The translations under genes were made by a program, and so were the position numbers. Shown piece after piece: positions 42,171-48,973 of a stretch of DNA of 64,000 nucleotides. The notes below the pieces were generated by a model, which did no database searches, was not told where the DNA came from, and saw nothing but the letters and a program-made list of their open reading frames with translations. The stretch is from Lentzea terrae (GTDB taxonomy: Bacteria > Actinomycetota > Actinomycetes > Mycobacteriales > Pseudonocardiaceae). Positions within the stretch are counted from its first letter, which is position 1. The number at the start of each line of letters is the position of its first letter. The DNA is taken from contig NZ_QFWW01000037.1 in assembly GCF_003265345.1 (NCBI RefSeq), positions 223,534 through 287,533 on the forward strand, in the 5' to 3' direction.

Positions 42171-42289
42171 TCTTGGGCCTGGCATTTCACACGATGTAGT
42201 TAACCGAGCGCTCTGAGCGTGCATTCGGGGCACCGGGACTGGCAGAGTCCCCGGCGTCGACTTGATCACCTTGATCGTCGGCGAATCCC
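42171..42289. other. Gap with a hairpin
   Basis: 119 bp without a gene. GGGACT (42235-42240) and AGTCCC (42246-42251) pair around GGCAG, extended by CCGG on either side with one bulge; it may terminate the beta-helix gene or sit in the leader of the next. No clear promoter boxes are recognised. Confidence 0.4.
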
Positions 42290-43075
42290 TTGAGTGCCAC
42301 CGAAGTAGCGAGGTTTCCTGCGTTGTTCTCCGCCGATCAGCGAGCGAAGACGGGAGCGAACGGCTTCCGCCGGTTCGCCACCCGCGCGCTGCTCGCCGTC
42401 GGTGGTGCGATCGCGGGTACGGCCGTCGCTTGGGCGCTCAGCACGTCTTCGGCGCACGCGACCGAAGACGTGCAGCAGTTCGACGTCGTCACCAAGATCG
42501 TCTCTGTGGACGAGAAGCTGCCGGTCGTCGTACCGGCGGCCGCCGCAGTGCACGAGGTCGACGAAGCGTTGCGCGCCGAGCAGCAGAAGGCTCGCGCCGC
42601 TCTGCCGGAGGTGCAGGTTCAGCAGGTGGTCGAGCAGATCACCGAACGGATCCTGCCCCAGGTCGGAAGGTTCGGTCAGTCCCAGGCACCCGCCACCGAG
42701 CGGTCCGTGGACGTGACCTACCAGGAGATCCCGGCCCTCACCGAGGCCGCCCAGTCGGCCCCGGTGGCCTCGCAGTTCACCGGCTCGTCCGGTGCATCGT
42801 GGACGGACCTGTTGGCGCACAACGACTTCGTTGTGCCCTCCGAGCAGCGCCCGTCCCTGCCCAGCAACCCGTTCCCGAAGCTGCCCGTCCCGGCCCCCGC
42901 GCCGGTGCAGTGCACTTCGTGCTCCGACGGTTCTGGCTCTGCGAAGGGCAGCGCGATCGCTGCTCTCGCTGCGTCCGGCAACGCTTACGGCACTGCGGTG
43001 ACGCGCGCTCTCGCGCCGTCCACCGACGAGGTGACCGTGACGCCGGGCAAGCAGCCCGGTATCAACCCCGACTGA
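42290..43075 (+). CDS. Secreted protein upstream of the chaplin-like repeat protein
   Basis: A 261-residue protein with a long signal peptide (RRFATRALLAVGGAIAGTAV, cleavage after SSAHA at ~57). The mature part is helical and acidic to about residue 120 (LRAEQQKARAALPEVQVQQV), then Pro-rich (LPSNPFPKLPVPAPAPVQ), then a CTSC pair and AALAASGNAYGTAVTRALAP. The ending SGNAYGTAV recalls the chaplin-like units of the next gene. The start is a TTG at 42290 (MSATEVARFPALF). It is unassigned to a family; its position suggests it acts with the repeat protein. Confidence 0.65.
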   Translation: MSATEVARFPALFSADQRAKTGANGFRRFATRALLAVGGAIAGTAVAWALSTSSAHATEDVQQFDVVTKIVSVDEKLPVVVPAAAAVHEVDEALRAEQQKARAALPEVQVQQVVEQITERILPQVGRFGQSQAPATERSVDVTYQEIPALTEAAQSAPVASQFTGSSGASWTDLLAHNDFVVPSEQRPSLPSNPFPKLPVPAPAPVQCTSCSDGSGSAKGSAIAALAASGNAYGTAVTRALAPSTDEVTVTPGKQPGINPD

Positions 43076-43263
43076 TTCCAGCGCGCGGTCCGTGACAGCC
43101 CTCTCCCCTGGCTGTCCGGAAGTCGACCGTCGCGCTTTTCTTGCGCTCCTTCCGGTCGATCACCGCGTGCGACTCCCCGGTGATGACGCGCCCTTCCCCA
43201 AGCGCGTCCGGCCCCACCCCTAGAGCCCCCGTCGCTTAGACGGGACATTTGGAAGGAGACCCA
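43076..43263 (+). promoter_or_regulatory. Structured leader of the chaplin-like gene
   Basis: 188 bp. GACAGCC (43094-43100) pairs with GGCTGTC (43110-43116). CCGGAAG (43116-43122) pairs with CTTCCGG (43149-43155), and GCGC-TTTTCTT-GCGC lies inside: probably the terminator of the upstream gene. CCCGTC (43228-43233) pairs perfectly with GACGGG (43239-43244), loop GCTTA, 7 bp before the ribosome-binding site GGAAGGAG (43251-43258), where it could influence translation. No riboswitch class is recognised. Confidence 0.5.
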
Positions 43264-46200
43264 ATGCAGACCTGGGCAAAGCGCGGAATCCAGTCCGCGT
43301 TTGTCACTGGTGGTTTGCTGATGCTCGGTACGGGCATCGCTTCTGCCCAGGAGAACGTCAACCCCGACGCAGCGCCGTCGCCTGTTGACGCGGGCGTTTC
43401 GGTTCCCGTGCTGGTGGACCAGAACAACCTCGGCACCCCCGTCAAGAACCTGAACGTTCCCAAGATCGACCGCACGATCAGCACGGACCGCGTCACCAGC
43501 GCGGTGCCCGTCCGCACGGCCGCTCCGGTCGCGCACCCGCTGATCCGGCAGGCCGCCGAGCGCGTGCAGGGCACCGCCGCGCAGGGCCTGTTCCGCGGCA
43601 ACACGATCCAGGCGCACGTCGACGCGCCGATCAACATCTGCGGCAACGCGATCGCGGTCCTCGGCAACAGCGAGGCGGCCGGCGACTGCACGCAGGAAAC
43701 GCACCGTGACGGCACCATCGTCACCAACGGCGCAGGCCAGGCGCTCGCCGGCAACGTCGTCGCCGTCAACCACGTGCTGCCGGTCCAGATCACCGGCAAC
43801 GCGATCGCGGCCGGCGGCAACGCCGCCACGGCGACGGACGCCAAGCAGGTTTCGACGACCGGCGGCCCCATCACCACCAACGGTGACAAGGGCGCAGCCT
43901 CCGGCAACGTCGTGGCCGAGCAGGGCGCGACGCCGGTCCAGCTCACCGGCAACGCCGTGGGTGGGGCAGGCATCGCCGAGTCCTCCTCGACCGCCGACAC
44001 GTTCGCCTCCTCCGCGGGCGACGTCCGGACGAGCGGCAAGAACGGCTCGCTCACCGGCAACGCCGTGCCGATCCCGCTGGCTCCGCTGTTCGAGGTGAAC
44101 GGCAACGCCGTCGCCGCCATCGCCAACTCGACCAGCGAGGCGACGCAGAGCGGCACCGCCCTCGCCGGTGGCAAGACCTACACCAACGGCGACCCCGCCA
44201 CGCTCGCCGGCAACATCGCCGCGCCCGCGCTCGCCGGCCCGATCACGGTCGACGACAACGCGGCCGCAGGTGGTGGCAACGCGACCGCCATCAGCGACAC
44301 GACCAACGAGTCGACCGCCGGTGGCCAGTACCTGACCAGCGGTTGGGGCTCCACGGGGTCCGGCAACATCGCCGACGCGCCGATCTCGCTGCCCACCGCA
44401 GCTGGTGGCAACGGTGCCGCGGTCATCGGCAACGCGCTGACCGAACACAAGAACGACGCGACGTCGACCGCTGGTGGCCCGGGCTTCACCCGCGGCGACA
44501 ACTCGGTCCTGTCCGGCAACATCGTCGACGCCCCGCCGGCCACGGCCGTGGACGTGTGCGGCAACGGTGCGGCCGGTGGCGGCCAGGCGGCCGGCACCTG
44601 CGAGAACGACGTCAAGTCGAGCACCGCGGGCTACCAGGGCACGACCGGCAACGACTCCGTCGTCTCCGGCAACCTGGTGCAGACCCCGGTCGCCGCGCCG
44701 ATGGAGGCCTACGGCCTGGCCGGTGCGCTCGGCGGCTCCGCTTCGGGTTCGGCGGACGAGACCAAGGACGTTCGTTCCAGTGGTCAGCCGAACACGGTCG
44801 ACGACCACGGCACGGTCTCGAGCAACGTCGTCACCGCGCCCACCGCGGTTGCCGGGCAGGTCTTCGGCACCACGGCCGGGCTCGTGGGCAACACCAAGTC
44901 GGACACGGCCAACGACACGTCGGTCACCGCGGGCCAGGCCCCGAAGGCCTACGGCAAGAAGAGCTCGGTCTCGGGCAACATCGTCCAGGCTCCGACCTCG
45001 ACGCCGGCCCAGGTCTTCGGCAACGGCGCCACGCTCGTCGGCAACAACTGGTCGTCCGGCGACAACGCCACCGACATGAAGGCGGGCGGCGACGCTCTCA
45101 CCACCGGTGAGGCGGGCTCGATCGCGGGCAACGTCGTCTCGGCTCCGGTCGCGTCCGGCACCCAGGTCATGGGCTGGTCGGTCGGCGGCGGCAGCAACGT
45201 CGACGCCGCGTCCACCAACGACCTCGACTCGGTCGCCGGTGGCGACGTCGACAGCAACGGTGACAAGGGTTCGCTGTCCGGCAACCTGATCGCCGGCCAG
45301 GCCACGCCGTTCGTCGCGGTGCCCGGCAACACCGTCTCGGCTGCGGGCATCACCAACTCCGACGCGGTCACCGACACGAACATCATCGCCGGTGGCGACA
45401 GCACCACCTCCGGCGAGGACTCCTCGGTCTCCGGCAACCTGCTGCACGTCCCCGCCAACGCCGCTGCCGGCGTGTACGCGGACGCGGTGGCGGTCGCGGG
45501 TCAGGCCAACACGGTCACCGACAAGGTGTCGCACACCCAGGCGGGTGGCGACATGGAGACCGAGGGCAACGGCCCGCTGGCCGCCCGCGAGATGACCGTC
45601 CCGGTCGAGGCGGCTGCCAAGGTCGCGCGCATCCCCGTCGAGGTCGTCGGCCAGGCGACCACCGCGGGCACGAGCGACGACACGCAGCTCACCGGCGAGG
45701 AGCAGGGCACCCTGCGGGCCACCCAGCTCAAGGGCCTCGAGCTGCCCAAGGGCGTGGACAGCCTGCTGAAGGCCGACGAGGTTCCGGCGTTCCACGGCAT
45801 CGACAAGCTGCCGGTGAACACCCCGCCGAACCCGGCCGACCTGGCTGCGATGGCCGGCCAGCTGCCGACCCCGGAGCTGCCCACCGTCGGCCAGCTGCCG
45901 ACCGTTGACCAGCTGCCGACCGAGCTGCCGGCTCTCGCGCAGGAGCGCACCGAGCTGCCCGCCGGTCCCGGTGGCGTGGCGAGCGTGACCCCGAACGTCC
46001 AGGGCCTGCCCCTGGGCCAGGTGCTCGACGCCGCGAAGGGCCTGCTCCCCGCGCTGCCGACCGAGCGTTCGCTGCCGACCGTGCCGTCGCTGCCCTTCAC
46101 CGCGCCGGCCCTGCCGGTTCCGGTGCAGCTGCCGGCTCTGCCGACCGAGCGTTCGCTGCCGTCCCTCCCGGCCCTGCCGCTGGTGCCCGCTCTGCCCACC

Positions 46201-46386
46201 GAGCGTTCGCTGCCCGCGCTGCCGCTGGACGGCCCGGCCTCCATCTCGGGTCTCAACCTGAACCCGACCCAGGGCCTGGCCCCGCAGGCTGAGGAGCGCG
46301 AGCTTCCGCAGCTGCCGGTGAACGCCCCGGCGCTCGCCATGATCGACCCGGCCAACCTGTTCCAGACGGTGACCGGCTCGCTGTAA
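43264..46386 (+). CDS. Giant secreted protein with thirteen chaplin-like 51-residue repeats
   Basis: A 1,040-residue protein. Signal peptide (AFVTGGLLMLGTGIASAQE) to ~29; residues 111-773 are thirteen tandem units of exactly 51 residues. Each begins SGN-V/I-V..P and has (V/I)xGN about 14 residues later; this is the chaplin (DUF320) core, SGNxxxxPxxxPVxVCGN, followed by a Gly/Asp/Thr-rich spacer. Only units 1 and 7 keep the paired cysteines (126/142 and 432/446). The C-terminus (774-1040) is rich in LP and contains three LPTERSLP copies, with no LPXTG anchor or membrane helix. Chaplins form amyloid coats on aerial hyphae; a similar surface role is inferred. ATG 43264 follows GGAAGGAG. Confidence 0.85.
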   Translation: MQTWAKRGIQSAFVTGGLLMLGTGIASAQENVNPDAAPSPVDAGVSVPVLVDQNNLGTPVKNLNVPKIDRTISTDRVTSAVPVRTAAPVAHPLIRQAAERVQGTAAQGLFRGNTIQAHVDAPINICGNAIAVLGNSEAAGDCTQETHRDGTIVTNGAGQALAGNVVAVNHVLPVQITGNAIAAGGNAATATDAKQVSTTGGPITTNGDKGAASGNVVAEQGATPVQLTGNAVGGAGIAESSSTADTFASSAGDVRTSGKNGSLTGNAVPIPLAPLFEVNGNAVAAIANSTSEATQSGTALAGGKTYTNGDPATLAGNIAAPALAGPITVDDNAAAGGGNATAISDTTNESTAGGQYLTSGWGSTGSGNIADAPISLPTAAGGNGAAVIGNALTEHKNDATSTAGGPGFTRGDNSVLSGNIVDAPPATAVDVCGNGAAGGGQAAGTCENDVKSSTAGYQGTTGNDSVVSGNLVQTPVAAPMEAYGLAGALGGSASGSADETKDVRSSGQPNTVDDHGTVSSNVVTAPTAVAGQVFGTTAGLVGNTKSDTANDTSVTAGQAPKAYGKKSSVSGNIVQAPTSTPAQVFGNGATLVGNNWSSGDNATDMKAGGDALTTGEAGSIAGNVVSAPVASGTQVMGWSVGGGSNVDAASTNDLDSVAGGDVDSNGDKGSLSGNLIAGQATPFVAVPGNTVSAAGITNSDAVTDTNIIAGGDSTTSGEDSSVSGNLLHVPANAAAGVYADAVAVAGQANTVTDKVSHTQAGGDMETEGNGPLAAREMTVPVEAAAKVARIPVEVVGQATTAGTSDDTQLTGEEQGTLRATQLKGLELPKGVDSLLKADEVPAFHGIDKLPVNTPPNPADLAAMAGQLPTPELPTVGQLPTVDQLPTELPALAQERTELPAGPGGVASVTPNVQGLPLGQVLDAAKGLLPALPTERSLPTVPSLPFTAPALPVPVQLPALPTERSLPSLPALPLVPALPTERSLPALPLDGPASISGLNLNPTQGLAPQAEERELPQLPVNAPALAMIDPANLFQTVTGSL
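43594..45582 (+). repeat. Thirteen 153-bp tandem units in the chaplin-like gene
   Basis: The units are equal in length but diverged in sequence, starting at 43594 and every 153 bp to 45582. All 13 keep a phase of 51 codons with no insertion or deletion. Only positions at the unit start (xGN) and the core valines are near-invariant, which suggests old duplication under structural selection rather than recent expansion. Confidence 0.85.
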
Positions 46387-46424
46387 CACCCCGCAGGTTG
46401 TAACACCCTCCTCCGGTAAGAAGC

Positions 46425-46460
46425 TGAGCCCCGGCGACACGACGGTGTCGCCGGGGCTCA
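46425..46460. terminator. Strong bidirectional terminator
   Basis: TGAGCCCCGGCGACAC at 46425-46440 pairs perfectly (16 bp) with GTGTCGCCGGGGCTCA at 46445-46460, loop GACG. It lies between the chaplin-like gene and the opposing GGDEF fragment and overlaps the stop codon of the latter. Confidence 0.9.
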
Positions 46461-46814
46461 GTGCTGTCCGGCGGTGGCGAGCACGTCGTCCGGTTCCGCG
46501 TCGCCGTCGCTCGTCACCCAGTGGATCAGCGGGCTGTCCCCGACCAGCTGCCTGATCAGCGCAGAGATCGGCGAGCCGTCACCGAAGTCGTGTTCGGCGA
46601 TGACCGCGAGAACGGTGTCGCGGTAGCGGGCGACGGTGAAGTCCGGCCGCAGGCCCGCCCGCAGTGCGCGGGCCGCGTCCAGCACCGAGTCCGGTGCCGT
46701 GATCAGCACCAGGGTCACGAGGGTGCCGCGCGTTCTGGCGCGGATCAGTGACTGCTCCAGGCGGTCGAGCAGCAGTGCGTGTCCGGGCAGGCCCGTGAGC
46801 GGGTCGTGCAGCAC
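46458..46814 (-). CDS. Degenerate GGDEF fragment
   Basis: A 118-residue protein starting VLHDPLTGLPGHALLLDRLE, which is the first segment of a GGDEF domain (HDPLTGLPNR in active ones). It lacks the GGDEF signature: the corresponding place reads RYRDTVLAVIAEHD. No sensor domain is attached because an in-frame TAA lies just before the GTG at 46814. It is 9 bp downstream of the metallo-hydrolase gene. Probably a decayed diguanylate cyclase; a c-di-GMP- or nucleotide-binding role cannot be excluded. Confidence 0.6.
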   Translation of the reverse strand: MLHDPLTGLPGHALLLDRLEQSLIRARTRGTLVTLVLITAPDSVLDAARALRAGLRPDFTVARYRDTVLAVIAEHDFGDGSPISALIRQLVGDSPLIHWVTSDGDAEPDDVLATAGQH

Positions 46815-46823
46815 AGATCGTGT

Positions 46824-47573
46824 TTAGCCCTTGTCATGCCGGTTGACCAGCATTGCCGCGCCGAATGTGTGAACGTCACCTTCGCTCGCAGCGAAGATCT
46901 CTCCGGAGAACTCCGCGCGGGCCGCGGCCACGGCGGCGAACCGGTCGTTGCCGGGCCAGAAGTGGGTCAGCATCAGCCGTCGGGCACCGGCTTGGCGCGC
47001 CCACGATCCGGCCGCCGCAGACGTCATCAGCAGGCCAGAGGTGTCGCCGGGCCGGTCGGTGGCCTCGACGATGAACAGGTCGGCGTCCTGGCCCAGCTCA
47101 GCCAGCGCTTCCGCCGGACCGGTGTCGCCGGTGTAGGCGAGGACTTTCGTTGCTTCGAGGCGAACACCCGCGTTCGGGACGAAGTGCGGCAGGTCGATGC
47201 CGCTCAGTCGAAACGGGCCGACGGTCCACTCGCCCGGCAGCGCGAACACGTCGAAGACCTCGTGCAACGACACGTCCGGCTCCAGGCCCTGCAAGCGGTC
47301 GAGCACACCCGGCGGGCAGTACAACGGCAGCCGTCCCTGCCGCCCGTAGTGCCGCATGCGGAACAAGCCGTGCAGGTCAGCGCAGTGATCAGGGTGCTCG
47401 TGCGTGATCACCACGGCATCCGGACCGGCGGGCCACAGGTCCAGCAACCGCGGCAACGTGCCGTAGCCCAGGTCGAGCGCGAGCCGGTAGCCGGACTCCT
47501 CGACCGCGAAGCCGCTGCACGCCCTGCCCGGTTCCGGGAAGGCGCCGCAACTGCCGAGCACCGTCAGTCGCAC
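46824..47573 (-). CDS. MBL-fold metallo-hydrolase
   Basis: A 249-residue protein of the beta-lactamase fold with the di-metal motif THEHPDHCADLHGL (~57-70), a downstream His in LPHFVPNAGV, Asp in LAYTGDTG, and His in MLTHFWPGND. The layout is that of RNase Z-like or phosphodiesterase-type enzymes; the substrate is unknown. The start ATG 47573 overlaps the end of the GNAT gene by 10 bp. Confidence 0.88.
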   Translation of the reverse strand: MRLTVLGSCGAFPEPGRACSGFAVEESGYRLALDLGYGTLPRLLDLWPAGPDAVVITHEHPDHCADLHGLFRMRHYGRQGRLPLYCPPGVLDRLQGLEPDVSLHEVFDVFALPGEWTVGPFRLSGIDLPHFVPNAGVRLEATKVLAYTGDTGPAEALAELGQDADLFIVEATDRPGDTSGLLMTSAAAGSWARQAGARRLMLTHFWPGNDRFAAVAAARAEFSGEIFAASEGDVHTFGAAMLVNRHDKG

Positions 47574-48025
47574 GGCTTGCTCAACAGGATTCCGCGCGGC
47601 CCGAACCCGGCCCGCGAGTAGAAGGCGACCGCCTCCTCGTTCGTGGCGAAGATGCCGGCGAACAAGATCGAGACTCCGTGCGCGGCGGCGATCTGTTCGG
47701 CCTCCGCCACGAGAGCCGCACCGACACCCCGGCCGCGGTGTCCGTCCAGCACCACGGTGTGCACGTCGGCACCACGGCGCGGGATGAGGATCTGGTGGTC
47801 GGGCGGCTCGGGCAGCGGCACCACCTCGACCATGCCCACGACCTCGCCGTCGAGCTCGGCGACGGAGATCAACGCGAAGCCGAGCACCTGTTCGAAGTGC
47901 CGTCGCACCGCTTCGACGTCCGGGAGGCGGAAGGTGTCCGGGGCGAGCTGGACGTGACGTTCGGCGTTGGCGAGACGCAGCCGGACGAGGGCGGGGATGT
48001 CCGCGCGCTCCGCCGGCCTGATCAT
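47564..48025 (-). CDS. GNAT acetyltransferase
   Basis: A 153-residue acetyltransferase. The acetyl-CoA site is VVLDGHRGRGVGAALVAEAE (R/QxxGxG/A at ~98-103), with VSILFAGIFATNEEAVAFY and GFGPRG at the C-terminus. The ATG at 48025 overlaps the stop of the next GNAT gene. The acceptor is unknown. Confidence 0.88.
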   Translation of the reverse strand: MIRPAERADIPALVRLRLANAERHVQLAPDTFRLPDVEAVRRHFEQVLGFALISVAELDGEVVGMVEVVPLPEPPDHQILIPRRGADVHTVVLDGHRGRGVGAALVAEAEQIAAAHGVSILFAGIFATNEEAVAFYSRAGFGPRGILLSKPCD

Positions 48026-48612
48026 GCGGACCAACCGCTGTCGGTGCGCAGGCGAGCGTGCATGTGCGCGTCGTGCCAGCCGTCCGCGTGGAGCAGGGCG
48101 CTGCGCAGGGTGCCTTCGACCGGGAACCCGAGCTTGGCGGCGACGCGACAGGACGCCGCGTTGGCCGTCGAGTGCTGCAGGACGACTCGGTGCAGGCCGA
48201 GGACGTCGAAGGTCCACTTGGTCAGGGAGCGGGCTGCGCGCACGGCGACCCCGTTTCCGCGCGCAGCGGGCAGGACCCAGTACGACAGCTCCGCCGAACC
48301 TTCGAACAGCGAGATTGCGCGCAGCCCGACCTGACCGATCGGCTGATCGTCGTCGGTGATCGCCCAGCTGGCGTCCTTCTCGCTGCCCCAGCGCGTCTGC
48401 CAGCCCGCGATCCAGGCGAGCGCTTCGTCCAGCGAGTCGATCCGCTTCACGTGCCAGCGCTGGATGGCGGGGCAGTCGAACGCCGTCTGCACCGTCTTGG
48501 CATCGCTCTCGCGCCACGGCCGCAGCACCAGGCGATCGTCAACCTCGATGCGCGGTTGCGTCCGGCTCTGCAGCGAACCGGCCGGCCGGGCGGGACTGAC
48601 GAGGAGAGGCAC
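48022..48612 (-). CDS. RimJ/RimL-type GNAT acetyltransferase
   Basis: A 196-residue protein with the RimJ/RimL pattern: DDRLVLRPWRESDAKTVQTA, IGQVGLRAISLFEGSAELSY, WVLPAARGNGVAVRAARSL (acetyl-CoA loop), and LGFPVEGTLRSALLHADGWHDAHM at the end. Such enzymes acetylate N-termini or small amines; the substrate here is unknown. GTG at 48612 is taken, since no ATG is in frame near the start. It is coupled to the GNAT gene downstream by a 4-bp overlap. Confidence 0.85.
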   Translation of the reverse strand: MPLLVSPARPAGSLQSRTQPRIEVDDRLVLRPWRESDAKTVQTAFDCPAIQRWHVKRIDSLDEALAWIAGWQTRWGSEKDASWAITDDDQPIGQVGLRAISLFEGSAELSYWVLPAARGNGVAVRAARSLTKWTFDVLGLHRVVLQHSTANAASCRVAAKLGFPVEGTLRSALLHADGWHDAHMHARLRTDSGWSA

Positions 48613-48616
48613 GCGT

Positions 48617-48790
48617 TCATGATCGCACTGTGTCCGGGCCGGGTTCCTGAGCAACTTGCTCCCGCCAGTGGATGAGGTTCTCCCGCACGACGACGGTGTC
48701 GGGATCGTCCTCACCCAGTTCCCGCACCATCCGGTCCACCGCATCGACTCCAGCACGGGCGCCCACCCCGGTGAGACCGCGCCGGCGTTG
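48617..48790 (-). pseudogene. Remnant of a TPR-type protein
   Basis: The minus frame reads GVDAVDRMVRELGEDDPDTV, then VVRENLIHWREQVAQEPGP to a TGA at 48617-48619. This matches the last repeat of actinomycete TPR proteins (LG-DHPDT--TR-NLA-W). No start or earlier repeats remain, so I read it as the 3' end of a lost gene. Confidence 0.5.
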
Positions 48791-48973
48791 CTGCCGACTC
48801 GTTGGTGCTTCCGTTGGTGCGCAACATTCTCCGGGAAGAGCTGACCATCACCGAGCGTCAGTCCTGCATGCCGCCGCGGCCCGGCTGCTGACCGAGACGG
48901 GCGCACCGATGAGCCTGCACTCAGCCGGACGTGGCACCGCCCGTCCGCAGCTCGCACCGCTGTCAGCAGACGG
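48791..48973. other. Gap before dnaB
   Basis: 183 bp with no supported gene. The plus strand reads HAAAARLLTETGAPMSLHSA in one frame, which faintly resembles the helical part of LuxR-type ATPases, but it is too short to call. It borders the end of dnaB. Confidence 0.4.

Noticed and set aside
42985..46440. Long minus-strand frame opposite the chaplin-like gene
   Set aside because: Shadow of the repeats; no start signal and Arg/Gly/Val-rich composition.
48791..48973. LuxR-ATPase remnant
   Set aside because: HAAAARLLTETG is too short and generic to support a call.
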